Shown: positions 48,598 to 56,652, numbered from the stretch's first letter. The stretch: DNA of 64,000 bases from Bradyrhizobium campsiandrae (GCF_014529705.1 NZ_JAANIH010000013.1:94232-158231), one strand, 5' to 3'. Made by a program: numbers and translations. The notes: a model not told the origin generated them from the sequence alone.

Positions 48598-48616
48598 AAA
48601 CTTTATGGTTAAGTAT
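48593..48616. promoter_or_regulatory. Palindromic operator over the -10 box and ArsR start codon
   Basis: ATACTAAAC, 6 bases, GTTAAGTAT is an inverted repeat matching at 8 of 9 positions. It overlaps the -10 box on one side and the first codons on the other, the expected place for autorepression by the ArsR protein. Confidence 0.6.
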
Positions 48617-49069
48617 CACGACGAAGCGCTCGATCGCACCTTTGCTGCGCTGTCTGACCCGACGCGGCGTGCCTTGCTTGCGCGTCTCGGCGAGCAGGAC
48701 AGTCTGTCGGTGACCGAGCTGGCGGCGCCGTTCTCGATCTCGCTACCTGCGATCATGAAGCATCTCGACGTGCTCACGGATGCGGGCCTGATCGTGCGCG
48801 AGAAGACCGGGCGCACGGTCGCCTGCCGGATCACCGCGCAGCCGATGGAGCAGGCGATGAACTGGCTCAATCGCTACGCCCAGTTCTGGTCCGAGCGTTT
48901 CGACCGCCTTGCCGCCTTTGTGGAGGACGAACCATGGTCGACCCAGCCGCCAACACGGCCGAACGGGCAAGCGAAGGTCCAAGCGAAGGTCCAAGCCTCA
49001 CCCTCACGCGCCGGCTCCGCGCGCGCCCGGAAAAAGTCTTCGCCGCCTGGACGCAAGCCGCGCAGCTAG
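48605..49069 (+). CDS. ArsR-family winged-helix repressor (SRPBCC-linked type)
   Basis: A 154-aa protein with the ArsR winged helix in residues 1-105: ALDRTFAALSDPTRRALLARL, then the recognition helix around FSISLPAIMKHLDVL. Metal-binding Cys of classical ArsR is absent; this is the subgroup paired with SRPBCC (AHSA1) genes. The last 45 residues are Pro/Ala/Lys/Arg-rich and overlap the SRPBCC gene in another frame for 136 bases. Most relatives are about 105-120 aa, so this tail is unusual. The gene appears leaderless and autoregulated (see promoter and operator entries). Confidence 0.88.
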   Translation: MVKYHDEALDRTFAALSDPTRRALLARLGEQDSLSVTELAAPFSISLPAIMKHLDVLTDAGLIVREKTGRTVACRITAQPMEQAMNWLNRYAQFWSERFDRLAAFVEDEPWSTQPPTRPNGQAKVQAKVQASPSRAGSARARKKSSPPGRKPRS

Positions 49070-49413
49070 TGCAATGGTTCGGCCCGCCGAGCACGAAGCC
49101 TGCGACGCTGAACGCCGAGCTCGATGTTCGCACCGGTGGCCGCTACCGCATCTCGTTCACCCGCGACGACGGCGAATATTTCGAGGCCGGCGGGATCTAC
49201 CGCGAGGTGGTGCCGAACGAGCGGCTGGTATTCACCTGGGCCTGGCATTCGACGCCGGAGCGCGAGTCGCTGGTGACGATCACGTTGAAGCCCGACAGCG
49301 CCGGCACGCTGATGATTTTCCATCATGCCCAGTTCTTCGACGAGACCGCGCGCGACAACCACCAGCGCGGCTGGAGCTCGTTCTTCGACAAGCTCGACGC
49401 CTTCGTCGCCTGA
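48934..49413 (+). CDS. SRPBCC (AHSA1-type) domain protein
   Basis: A 159-aa protein of the START/Bet v1-like fold: RRLRARPEKVFAAWTQAAQL opens the domain, GGRYRISFTRDDGEYFEAGG and RLVFTWAWHSTPERESLVTI lie in the middle, and NHQRGWSSFFDKLDAF closes it. Such proteins bind hydrophobic ligands; those next to ArsR genes are mostly uncharacterised. It starts within the ArsR gene in a different frame, so translation is probably coupled. The next gene (DUF899) follows after 21 bases, suggesting one operon of three. Confidence 0.9.
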   Translation: MVDPAANTAERASEGPSEGPSLTLTRRLRARPEKVFAAWTQAAQLVQWFGPPSTKPATLNAELDVRTGGRYRISFTRDDGEYFEAGGIYREVVPNERLVFTWAWHSTPERESLVTITLKPDSAGTLMIFHHAQFFDETARDNHQRGWSSFFDKLDAFVA

Positions 49414-49434
49414 TCCCTGTCAGAGGAGCATAGC

Positions 49435-50169
49435 ATGCAGCAACATCAGATCGTCTCGCGCGAGCAATGGGTCGCGGCCCGCAAGGCCCATCTGGCGCAC
49501 GAGAAGGAGTTTTCAAAAGCCCGCGAGCGTCTCGCCGAGGAGCGCCGTGCTTTGCCCTGGGTGAAGGTCGACAAGAACTACATATTCCAAGGGCCGGACG
49601 GCAAGGTGACGCTCGGCGATCTCTTCCGGGGGCGCCCGCAACTCGTGGTCCAGCACGTGATGTTCGCGCCGGATTGGGAGGCGGCATGCAAGAGCTGCTC
49701 GTTCTGGGCCGACGGCTTCGAGCGCATGGTGCCGCATCTGGCGGCGCGTGACACCACCATGGTCGCAGTGTCGCTGGCGCCCGTCGACAAGCTCGAGAAG
49801 TTCAAGAAGCGGATGGGCTGGACGTTCGACTGGGTGTCGTCGGGCGGCAGCGACTTCAACTCCGATTACGAGGTCTCGTTCACGCGCGAGCAGATCGAGA
49901 AGGGCGTACCGAAATACAATTTCGGCACCACGCCGTTCTATGGCCCCGAGCTGCCCGGCATCAGCGTGTTCTACCGCAACGACGCCGGCGAGATCTTTCA
50001 CACCTATTCCTGCTTCGCCCGCGGCCTCGACATGATGAACGCGGCCTATCAATATCTCGACCTCACGCCGCTCGGCCGTCATGAGGAGGGGCTGCCCTAT
50101 CCAATGGACTGGGTTCGCCTGCGCGACGAGTACGAGCCGCAGGCCAAGAGCGCGTGCTGTCACGGGTGA
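49435..50169 (+). CDS. DUF899 thioredoxin-like protein
   Basis: A 244-aa protein of the DUF899 family, with a thioredoxin-like fold. RRALPWVKVDKNYIFQGPDG, FRGRPQLVVQHVMFAPDWEA (with Cys two residues later in CKSCSFWADG, a C-x-x-C) and DWVSSGGSDFNSDYEV are typical. The CKSC motif could be redox active. It ends in CCHG. GAGGAG lies before the ATG. It is the third gene after ArsR and SRPBCC; that grouping is frequent in proteobacteria, though its function is not established. Confidence 0.9.
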   Translation: MQQHQIVSREQWVAARKAHLAHEKEFSKARERLAEERRALPWVKVDKNYIFQGPDGKVTLGDLFRGRPQLVVQHVMFAPDWEAACKSCSFWADGFERMVPHLAARDTTMVAVSLAPVDKLEKFKKRMGWTFDWVSSGGSDFNSDYEVSFTREQIEKGVPKYNFGTTPFYGPELPGISVFYRNDAGEIFHTYSCFARGLDMMNAAYQYLDLTPLGRHEEGLPYPMDWVRLRDEYEPQAKSACCHG

Positions 50170-50211
50170 AGGGGGGTGGTGGGTCTTGTTGCCAACCGTC
50201 TGAGCTGTTCT

Positions 50212-50375
50212 CGTCATCCTGAGGTGCCCGTCCTGCAAAGCAGGGCGGGCCTCGAAGGGCGACAGCCCAGCTGCATCTCGGCCGTTCATCCTTCGAGGCT
50301 CCCGGCGCGATGCTACGCGCATCGCGCCACTCGCGCCTCCAGCGACAACGGCTTCGCCGTTGCGCGGGGATGACG
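50212..50375. repeat. Degenerate intergenic repeat (CGTCATCCTGAGGTG type)
   Basis: The left end CGTCATCCTGAGGTGC and the right end GGATGACG form short inverted ends. Inner CCTCGAAGG/CCTTCGAGG segments and a CAACGG-CTTCG-CCGTTG hairpin (50345-50361) resemble another repeat family known from this genus. It lies between convergent DUF899 and protease genes. Confidence 0.5.
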
Positions 50376-50395
50376 GGATCGGCAGCGTTGCCTCT

Positions 50396-51646
50396 TTACT
50401 TCTTCGCGTCGGCCTGCTCCGTGCCCTTGCACGAGATCAACATCGTGTAGGCGCGGGCATTGCCGGCGATCTCCGTGGTCTTGAGCTCGCCCTTCGGCTC
50501 GGCCGTCTGGTACGGCACCACCGAATTGTCGAGAAAATCGCGCAGCGCGCCGGTCTTGATGGCGAAGTTGATGTTCTCGGGGATGCTGCCGGTGGCTGCC
50601 GCGACGCGCAGCCCATCGAGCTTCCCGGTGACCACGCCAACGAGCTGACCGGTCGTGTCGAACATCGGGCCTCCGCTGTTGCCGGGCTGTACCGGCGCAC
50701 TGATCTGCAGGAAGCGCGAATCGTTGCGCATGCCGCTGAGCGAACTCACAATGCCTGTCGTCACGGTGAAGTCCGACGTCAGCAGCCCATGAAAGGGAAA
50801 GCCGATCGCGACAACGGAATCGCCGGACCGGATCGGGCGGTCGCGGATCCGCGCAAATTCCTTGAACGTCGCCGTCGATGGCGCCTGTAAGAGGGCCAGA
50901 TCGTTGTTCGCATCAGCAGACACGACGCGCAATACCATCGCGGCTTCCCCAGTGAGATTGCCCTTGAGCTCGCCGCAACCGTCGATCACGTGGTTGTTGG
51001 TGACGATATGGCCGGCGGCGCTGACCACAAAGCCGGTGCCGAAGCCACTCTTGGCTCCTTTACCGGGCTTGCCGGCCGGCGGCGTGCCTTGCTTGTCTGC
51101 CGCGGCTGCTGGCTTCGCGGCACCCTTGGTGAAATCGCCGGCCTTGTCGAGCCCGTCGGCCTTCATCCGGGTCACGCAATTGGCCAATGCGGCGATCACT
51201 GGACCGGTTGACCTGAGGTCGAAATTCAGGACCGCGCGGCCGGCCGTCGCGACCATCAGGCTCGCCTTCTGGAACGTACGCACCACATTCAGCGGCATGA
51301 CGGCCGTGAGCATGTCGGGCCGGTGCGCCGTGGCGTATAGCCGGGCTTGCTCCTGCCCGTCGAAGGTCACGTCAATCGCAGCGTTCTCATCTTTGTTGAA
51401 ATGATAGCCGGGACTGGCAAAGGCGAGCGACCAGATGCCGGCGGCATTTTGGCTCACGACGAGGATGACGCCGTTCGCATAAGGCGCCGTCGCCGCGCAA
51501 TGGGAGAAGGCGCCCGTCTCGTCATTGCTGAAGGCGCCGCCGACCCAGCCGCCGACATTGACGGTGCCAAATGGTCCCTTTGCATGCGCTGTCCCAACAA
51601 GACACAGATGCAGCAGAGCCGCAGCAACGAACGATCTTAACCACAT
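50396..51646 (-). CDS. HtrA/DegP-like trypsin-fold serine protease, exported
   Basis: A 416-aa protein with a signal peptide (FVAAALLHLCLVGTAHA) and a C-terminal trypsin-fold protease: His219 in TNNHVIDG, Asp249 in NNDLALL and Ser324 in QPGNSGGPM. Residues 24-165 form an N-terminal domain of unknown type with two cysteines; an Ala/Lys/Gly-rich linker follows. No PDZ domain follows the protease, unlike DegP, so it is not a full HtrA. Probably periplasmic. It is divergent from the membrane-protein/uppS-type operon. Confidence 0.9.
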   Translation of the reverse strand: MWLRSFVAAALLHLCLVGTAHAKGPFGTVNVGGWVGGAFSNDETGAFSHCAATAPYANGVILVVSQNAAGIWSLAFASPGYHFNKDENAAIDVTFDGQEQARLYATAHRPDMLTAVMPLNVVRTFQKASLMVATAGRAVLNFDLRSTGPVIAALANCVTRMKADGLDKAGDFTKGAAKPAAAADKQGTPPAGKPGKGAKSGFGTGFVVSAAGHIVTNNHVIDGCGELKGNLTGEAAMVLRVVSADANNDLALLQAPSTATFKEFARIRDRPIRSGDSVVAIGFPFHGLLTSDFTVTTGIVSSLSGMRNDSRFLQISAPVQPGNSGGPMFDTTGQLVGVVTGKLDGLRVAAATGSIPENINFAIKTGALRDFLDNSVVPYQTAEPKGELKTTEIAGNARAYTMLISCKGTEQADAKK

Positions 51647-51749
51647 GACTTCCCCCAGAACTCAATGGCGGCATCTTAGCTGCGCGGGCAGGCGTCGCGC
51701 AACCGGCAGTTGTTTGTTCGGATTGCTCGCGGGCGGCTCACTTTCTGGC

Positions 51750-51791
51750 TTGCCTTTACTTTGCGCTCCGATATACTTTGCGATACAAAGT
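51750..51791 (+). promoter_or_regulatory. Promoter with overlapping palindromic operator, site 1
   Basis: TTGCCT (51750-51755), 16 bases, TATACT (51772-51777) form a promoter. The palindrome ACTTTGC-GAT-ACAAAGT (51775-51791) overlaps the -10 box. An extra half-site ACTTTGCG lies at 51758-51765. The same palindrome recurs at the start of the uppS-type gene. Confidence 0.7.
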
Positions 51792-51831
51792 GACCGGGCA
51801 AGCCGGTCCGTAAGCCGGGTGGAGCGGAGTT

Positions 51832-52461
51832 TTGGCGTTGCCGATGCGCGATCTCGACAAGGCGCTGGCCGACATCGTGGCGATCCGCAGCCAGATTGCG
51901 GCCGGCACGGCGTTCCGCGGTTACGGTCCGGCGACAATGGCGGCGACCGGCGCGGTCGCGCTGCTCACCGCGGTCCTGCAATTCTGGCTGCTCGGCGATC
52001 CCACCAGCGAGCCGCTTGGCTTCTTCTTCGGCTGGTTCGTTGCTGCCGCGCTGTCCGGCCTGATGATCTGGATCGAGATGCGGGCGCGTTCGCATCGTCA
52101 TCATTCGGGCCTGGCCGACGCCATGATTCACCAGGCGGTCGAGCAGTTCCTGCCGGCGGGTGTCGCCGGTGTCCTGCTTGCGGTGGTGATGTGGAAGTTC
52201 GCTTCCGAGACGCTGTGGCTCCTGCCGGGGCTGTGGCAGATCCTGGTCTCGCTCGGCATTTTCGCGTCCGTCCGCTCGCTACCACGCAGCGTGGCGTTCG
52301 CAGGCGCCTGGTACTTCGTCTCGGGGTTTGCGGTGGTGGTGCTGGCGAGCCGGAGCCACATGCTGTCGCCATGGACCATGGGATTGCCCTTCGTGATCGG
52401 CCAATCGGTGATGGCGGCCATTCTGTATTTTGCGTCCGGAGACAATGATGTCGAAGACTGA
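51832..52461 (+). CDS. Uncharacterised inner-membrane protein of a regulated operon
   Basis: A protein of up to 209 aa with about five hydrophobic segments (ATMAATGAVALLTAVLQFWL, LGFFFGWFVAAALSGLMIW, FLPAGVAGVLLAVVMW and two more) after a polar N-terminus DLDKALADIVAIRSQIAAGT. The start is uncertain: TTG at 51832 or 51838 fits the GGAG sites at 51821-51829, and ATG at 51844 is less well spaced. It is the first gene behind the promoter at 51750 and overlaps the winged-helix regulator gene by 14 bases. Function unknown. Confidence 0.78.
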   Translation: MALPMRDLDKALADIVAIRSQIAAGTAFRGYGPATMAATGAVALLTAVLQFWLLGDPTSEPLGFFFGWFVAAALSGLMIWIEMRARSHRHHSGLADAMIHQAVEQFLPAGVAGVLLAVVMWKFASETLWLLPGLWQILVSLGIFASVRSLPRSVAFAGAWYFVSGFAVVVLASRSHMLSPWTMGLPFVIGQSVMAAILYFASGDNDVED

Positions 52462-52822
52462 CAGCGCGCCTTTTTCCTATGAAGGGCTCGACCGTGTGAT
52501 CCACGAGAAGGCGAGGCTCGGGCTTCTGACCTCGCTGATGGCTCACCCGAAAGGCCTTGCGTTCGCGGACCTCAAGCAGCTTTGCGGCCTCACCGACGGC
52601 AATCTCAGCCGTCACCTCGCCGTGCTCCAGGAAGCAGGTCTCGTCGAAGTGACGAAGGGCTATGAGGGCAATCGCCCGCACACCACCTGCCGTCTGACCA
52701 AGGCCGGACGTCGCCGCTTCCTCGACTATCTCGCCGTGCTCGAGCGGCTGGTGCGCGACGCCGCAAAGGCCGCGGGCCGCGAGGCGCCGCCGCTCGGCCG
52801 GCTTGGCATGATCTCGACCTGA
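52448..52822 (+). CDS. Winged-helix transcriptional regulator
   Basis: A 124-aa winged-helix protein: EKARLGLLTSLMAHPKGLAF, recognition helix around LTDGNLSRHLAVLQEAGLVE, and wing YEGNRPHTTCRLTKAGRRRF. It resembles the MarR/ArsR-like subgroup (HTH_34 type) that often pairs with a membrane protein gene. The ATG at 52448 (6 bases after GGAG) lies inside the end of the upstream gene, giving a 14-base overlap. It is the best candidate to bind the two ACTTTGC palindromes in its own operon (inference from position). Confidence 0.88.
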   Translation: MSKTDSAPFSYEGLDRVIHEKARLGLLTSLMAHPKGLAFADLKQLCGLTDGNLSRHLAVLQEAGLVEVTKGYEGNRPHTTCRLTKAGRRRFLDYLAVLERLVRDAAKAAGREAPPLGRLGMIST

Positions 52823-52844
52823 TCCTCCCTTTTTTTGACCGGAG

Positions 52845-52861
52845 ACTTTGCAATGCAAAGT
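52845..52861. promoter_or_regulatory. Palindromic operator site 2 at the start of the uppS-type gene
   Basis: ACTTTGC-AAT-GCAAAGT is a perfect 7-3-7 palindrome that contains the ATG of the next gene (52853). It matches site 1 at 51775-51791 at all but three positions over 21 bases, including a shared GAC after the palindrome. Confidence 0.7.
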
Positions 52862-53590
52862 GACATGACCTCTCGCGAGAAGCTTCACGTCGGCATCATC
52901 ATGGATGGCAACGGACGATGGGCGACGCGGCGCGGCCTGTCGCGCGCGCGCGGCCACGAGGCCGGCGTCGAGACCATCCGCCGCATCGTCGAGGCCGCGC
53001 CCAAGCAGGGCATCGGCACGCTGACGCTTTATGCATTCTCGACCGACAATTGGCGCCGCCCCAAGGCCGAGGTCGCCGCGCTGATGACGCTGTTGCGCTT
53101 CTATCTCGCCCATGAGGTGCAGGCCCTCGTCAAGAATGGCGTGCGTCTCTCCGTGATCGGCCGCCGCGACCGCTTGCCGGACGGAATCGCCACGGCGATC
53201 ACTCGTGCCGAGGAGGCGACCGCGCACGGCACCACGCTGCATCTGCGCATCGCCGTCGACTATTCCGCGCGCGACGCCATTCTGAACGCCGCGGCGAAGG
53301 CGGCGGCACTGACCAGCCTGACCCGCGAAGCCTTCTCGCAGCTTGTCACCGGCGAGGCCGGGTTGCGCGACGTCGATCTCATCATCCGCACGTCAGGGGA
53401 AAAGCGGCTGTCCGACTTCCTGCTCTGGGAAGGCGCCTATGCGGAGCTGCATTTCACCGAGCGGATGTGGCCCGAGTTCGATGCAGGCGATCTCGCCGAG
53501 GCGCTCGCCTCATTCCATGGTCGCGAGCGTCGCTTCGGCGGGCTTCAGACCGTCATGCCGGAAGAGGTGCCGGCGCTGTCGCGCGTGTGA
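52853..53590 (+). CDS. uppS: Isoprenyl transferase, UppS family (cis-prenyltransferase)
   Basis: A 245-aa cis-prenyltransferase. HVGIIMDGNGRWATRRG contains catalytic Asp18; FSTDNWRRP follows, and DLIIRTSGEKRLSDFLLWEG carries the substrate-binding Arg pair. UppS makes the C55 lipid carrier for cell-wall synthesis; relatives make other chain lengths. The normal alphaproteobacterial uppS lies with the bam/cds genes, and no such neighbours are here, so this may be a second copy with a special role. GGAG is 8 bases upstream of the ATG, which sits inside a palindromic operator. It follows the regulator gene by 30 bases and is probably in the same operon. Confidence 0.88.
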   Translation: MQSDMTSREKLHVGIIMDGNGRWATRRGLSRARGHEAGVETIRRIVEAAPKQGIGTLTLYAFSTDNWRRPKAEVAALMTLLRFYLAHEVQALVKNGVRLSVIGRRDRLPDGIATAITRAEEATAHGTTLHLRIAVDYSARDAILNAAAKAAALTSLTREAFSQLVTGEAGLRDVDLIIRTSGEKRLSDFLLWEGAYAELHFTERMWPEFDAGDLAEALASFHGRERRFGGLQTVMPEEVPALSRV

Positions 53591-53710
53591 CGCGCCGCAC
53601 GGAGTGCAATCGGTTCGTTTCCGGCCGCGAGATTGGCGGCCATGTCCAAGCGGCAAGCGCGTCGCCTCGGATAGGTGTGCAGTCATTGCAACCTGCCGAG
53701 AGCCTCGCGC

Positions 53711-54238
53711 ATGTCACAGCCATTTCCGAACGCCGTCGTCGCTTCAAACGAGACGAGCGGCACGGTCCGCATCAGGACCGCCAATGTTTCCGATGTGGAG
53801 GGCCTCTCGAGCTATTTCACGGGCCTCTCCCCGACGTCGCGCAACAAGCGCTTCATGGGGGCGCGGGCGGACTCTTCGGCTGTTGCGGCCGAGTGCCTTG
53901 CCAAGGCCGGCCATCCCGATCACTTCACCTTGCTCGCCGAATTCACGCTGGAGGGCCAGCGCACGATCATCGGCGAAACGCGATATGCTTACGATGCGGC
54001 TGCGCGGTCGGGGGACTTCGCCATCTCCGTGACCGACGTCTTCCAGCGCAGAGGCGTCGGCCTGCAAATGATGGCGGCGATGGAGCGGCATGCGAGCAAT
54101 CTCGGTCATGACATGATTGCAGCCGAAACGGCGCGGACCAATGCCGAGATGCGCGGTCTTGCCAGGAAGGCCGGCTTTGAGGATACGGGCCTTGGCGACT
54201 GGCAACCGGTCCACTTCGCAAAACGCCTGTCGCGATAG
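53711..54238 (+). CDS. GNAT-family acetyltransferase
   Basis: A 175-aa GNAT-fold protein. TVRIRTANVSDVEGLSSYFT begins the domain, FAISVTDVFQRRGVGLQMMA holds the acetyl-CoA loop (Q-x-x-G-x-G in QRRGVG), and GLARKAGFEDTG closes it. It transfers an acetyl group to an amine; the substrate is unknown. The start at 53711 gives the usual domain length. It lies between the uppS-type gene and the cyclic-nucleotide-binding protein gene with no clear operon signals. Confidence 0.88.
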   Translation: MSQPFPNAVVASNETSGTVRIRTANVSDVEGLSSYFTGLSPTSRNKRFMGARADSSAVAAECLAKAGHPDHFTLLAEFTLEGQRTIIGETRYAYDAAARSGDFAISVTDVFQRRGVGLQMMAAMERHASNLGHDMIAAETARTNAEMRGLARKAGFEDTGLGDWQPVHFAKRLSR

Positions 54239-54314
54239 CCATCTTTCGGATTTGCCGCGTGGCACGGATCGTGCTCTAGTATCGTCCCGAATATCCCGAC
54301 GGGAGCTTTCGGCG

Positions 54315-54800
54315 ATGCGTGCGGTTCTGGACTATTGCACCGGTGGAACGAAGCGGCAGGTCGCGGCCGGGACGCTCGTCCTCACCGAGGGTGGTACCAG
54401 CGGACATCTCTACGTGCTGATGCAGGGCAAGCTCGAAGTGCTCAAAGGCGACATGGTGGTGGCGACCGTCACCGAGCCCGGCGCGGTGCTGGGAGAAATG
54501 TCGGTGCTGCTGGGCCAGCCGCACACCGCAACGGTGCGGGCCTGTTCGGATGCGGTGATCTACGAATTCGAGGATGCCGCCTCTTTTCTCAAGCAGGAGC
54601 CGGAGGTGGCGCTCCTGATCGCAAAACTGCTGGCGCAGCGACTCAACGTCGCCAACACCTATCTCGCCGATCTCAAGCGGCAATATGCCGGCCACGGCAC
54701 GCATCTCGCGATGGTCGGCGAAGTGCTCCAGAGCATGATCAACCTGCCGCCGCTCGAGGTCTCGCCAGGCTCGGATCGGCAATCCGACCCAAGGATGTGA
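54315..54800 (+). CDS. Stand-alone cyclic-nucleotide-binding domain protein
   Basis: A 161-aa protein consisting almost only of a cNMP-binding beta-roll: AGTLVLTEGGTSGHLYVLMQ, then PGAVLGEMSVLLGQPHTATV with the phosphate-binding cassette (GEMSVLLGQPHTATV), followed by a helix. There is no helix-turn-helix, so it is not a Crp-type regulator. GGGAG precedes the ATG. Its 3' end overlaps the convergent metallophosphoesterase gene by 62 bases. The domain also occurs in the SulP fusion at 7872. Partner unknown. Confidence 0.85.
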   Translation: MRAVLDYCTGGTKRQVAAGTLVLTEGGTSGHLYVLMQGKLEVLKGDMVVATVTEPGAVLGEMSVLLGQPHTATVRACSDAVIYEFEDAASFLKQEPEVALLIAKLLAQRLNVANTYLADLKRQYAGHGTHLAMVGEVLQSMINLPPLEVSPGSDRQSDPRM

Positions 54801-55566
54801 GCCAGTCCGGCGGCTCTTCGATGGTGGATGCCGGCCGCTTCAGCGGCGCGCCGAGATCGATCCACTGTGCTTCGCCGGCCGCAAGCCAGAACGCCTTGTT
54901 CTCTTCGAGATCCAGAACAATATGCGTGGGGGGGCGCCCGGGCTGCAGGCCGGTGTTGAACACCCAGGTCTGGCCGATCCGGTCGAACCACGAGCCGTCC
55001 TTGATGAAGGGCGATTGATGCACATGGCCCGAGATCACCATGGACGGCTGGTACTGCATGATCCACTGCACCAGCTCGACATCGCCGAAGAAGCGCTTGC
55101 CACCCCAGCTCGTCGGTGAATTTGCCGGCGGCGCGTGGTGCGCCCAGATCCAGCGCTGCGGACGACTGAGAGATGCATCGCGAAGCTGGTCGGCGATACG
55201 CTGCTTGACGAGCGGCCCGTCCCACCATGGGCACACCGTGAATAGCGTGTCGCCGATGGTCAGATTGTCGCCGTCGCAGGCGATGCCGAGCTCGCGCAGT
55301 TCCGAGATCCAGCGCGAGACCTTCTCGCCCTCCGCATTGCGCTCGTCGAGATCGTGATTGCCGGAGCAGAGGATCAAGCGGGTCTGCGCAGCGATCAGTG
55401 CGAGGTACTTCTTCATCACCACGATCTGCGCGCGAAAATCAACCATCGAGCCGATGTCGAGCGCATCGCCGGCGAAGATCAAGAGATCGAAATGCGGTGC
55501 CGCGCTGACCAGCCAGTCGAGCTGCGGCAGCGAGTAATGGAGGTCGGCTACGACCAGGCAGCGCAT
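54739..55566 (-). CDS. Calcineurin-like metallophosphoesterase
   Basis: A 275-aa phosphoesterase with the five metal-site blocks: VADLH (Asp8, His10), FAGDALD, LCSGNHDLDE, WAHHAPP and ISGHVHQSPF. It hydrolyses a phosphoester or phosphodiester; family members act on nucleotides, cAMP or phosphoproteins. No signal peptide, so cytoplasmic. The last 20 codons run opposite the end of the cyclic-nucleotide-binding protein gene, which is unusual for two real genes but both frames carry clear domains. Confidence 0.9.
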   Translation of the reverse strand: MRCLVVADLHYSLPQLDWLVSAAPHFDLLIFAGDALDIGSMVDFRAQIVVMKKYLALIAAQTRLILCSGNHDLDERNAEGEKVSRWISELRELGIACDGDNLTIGDTLFTVCPWWDGPLVKQRIADQLRDASLSRPQRWIWAHHAPPANSPTSWGGKRFFGDVELVQWIMQYQPSMVISGHVHQSPFIKDGSWFDRIGQTWVFNTGLQPGRPPTHIVLDLEENKAFWLAAGEAQWIDLGAPLKRPASTIEEPPDWLTSLGRIADPSLARPRAAAG

Positions 55567-55762
55567 CGAAGATCCGTCGGCGGGTGCGGGAAAAAAGCTG
55601 GGAATTCCAAAATGTTATGAAGCAAGAAGCAGACCAGCGCGGCTGGCTCGGCCGCTTGAGCATGCTGCGGGACGGGGGAATGCGCAAGTGGCGGTAGCGT
55701 CGCAGGGCTGGACCGGATCGCCGAATTCTGGTGTCGTGAACGTCTTCAACGCCGGTGTCTGC

Positions 55763-56452
55763 ATGACCTCCTTCAAGACCATTCGTGCCCGTGCCGAGAA
55801 GCGCAAAGGCGGGCCCAAGGCGCTCGAAAGGCTGATGCCCGACAAGCCCGATCTGAAGGGTCTGGCAAAGCTCGGCGACGATCGCATCCTCGCCGAGATG
55901 ACGAAACGAGTGTTTTGCGCAGGCTTCGCCTGGAGCGTGATCGACGCGAAATGGGACGGTTTCGAAGCCGCCTTTCTGCGCTTCCAGCCGGCCAAGCTGT
56001 CCTTCCAGCCCGAAGACTATTGGGAGGGCCTGCTGCGCGATGCGCGGATCGTGCGCAACGGCGCCAAGATCATGTCGGTGCGCGACAACGCCGCCTTCGT
56101 GCAGGAGATCGCAAAAGAGCACGATAGCTTCGGCAAGTTTCTGGCGAAATGGCCGCCGTCCAATGAGATCGGCCTGCTCGATCTCCTCGCCAAGCGCGGT
56201 AGCCGGCTCGGTGGCAACACCGGCCAGATGCTGCTGCGCTTCGTCGGCTGGGACGGCTTTGTCACCTCCAAGGACGTCGTCGCCTGCCTGCGCGAGGCCG
56301 GCCTCGACATCGCCGAAGAGGTCAAGTCCAAGGGCGATCTCGCCAAGGTGCAGGCGCAGTTCAACGCCTGGGCCGACGAGACCGGTCTGCCCTACACTTA
56401 TCTGTCGCGCATTTGCGCACTGTCGGTTGGTGAGAACCGGAGCGAGTATTAG
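55763..56452 (+). CDS. DNA-3-methyladenine glycosylase I-like protein (HhH superfamily)
   Basis: A 229-aa protein that resembles the Tag/HhH DNA glycosylase group: RVFCAGFAWSVIDAKWDGFE matches the early helices with the aromatic base-binding residues, DARIVRNGAKIMSVRDNAAF the middle, and LRFVGWDGFVTSKDVVACLR the helix-hairpin-helix region. Tag removes 3-methyladenine from alkylated DNA. The zinc-binding His/Cys set of E. coli Tag is not all visible, so this is a relative. The start at 55763 gives MTSFKTIRARAEKRKGG; a longer frame exists. Confidence 0.8.
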   Translation: MTSFKTIRARAEKRKGGPKALERLMPDKPDLKGLAKLGDDRILAEMTKRVFCAGFAWSVIDAKWDGFEAAFLRFQPAKLSFQPEDYWEGLLRDARIVRNGAKIMSVRDNAAFVQEIAKEHDSFGKFLAKWPPSNEIGLLDLLAKRGSRLGGNTGQMLLRFVGWDGFVTSKDVVACLREAGLDIAEEVKSKGDLAKVQAQFNAWADETGLPYTYLSRICALSVGENRSEY

Positions 56453-56652
56453 CGCGGTGCATGGATCGTGAAGATCATGTGTCGATTCCGCGCCGTCTGC
56501 GCGGCAGATGCGCCTGATGATCACGAAATGAATTTTGCAGGAACATTTGTGCGCAGCACCCGTTCGGGAGCTTGAACCAGGTGACGGAGGCGGAGGGAAC
56601 ACGCGTTCCGGCTCAGCGCCATGAAACTCTAACGACAGAAGCGGAGCAGCTC

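Noticed and set aside
55617..55697. 26-codon frame (MKQEADQRGWLGRLSMLRDG and so on) between metallophosphoesterase and the glycosylase gene
   Set aside because: Too short and without a good ribosome site; could be a small peptide but there is no supporting evidence.
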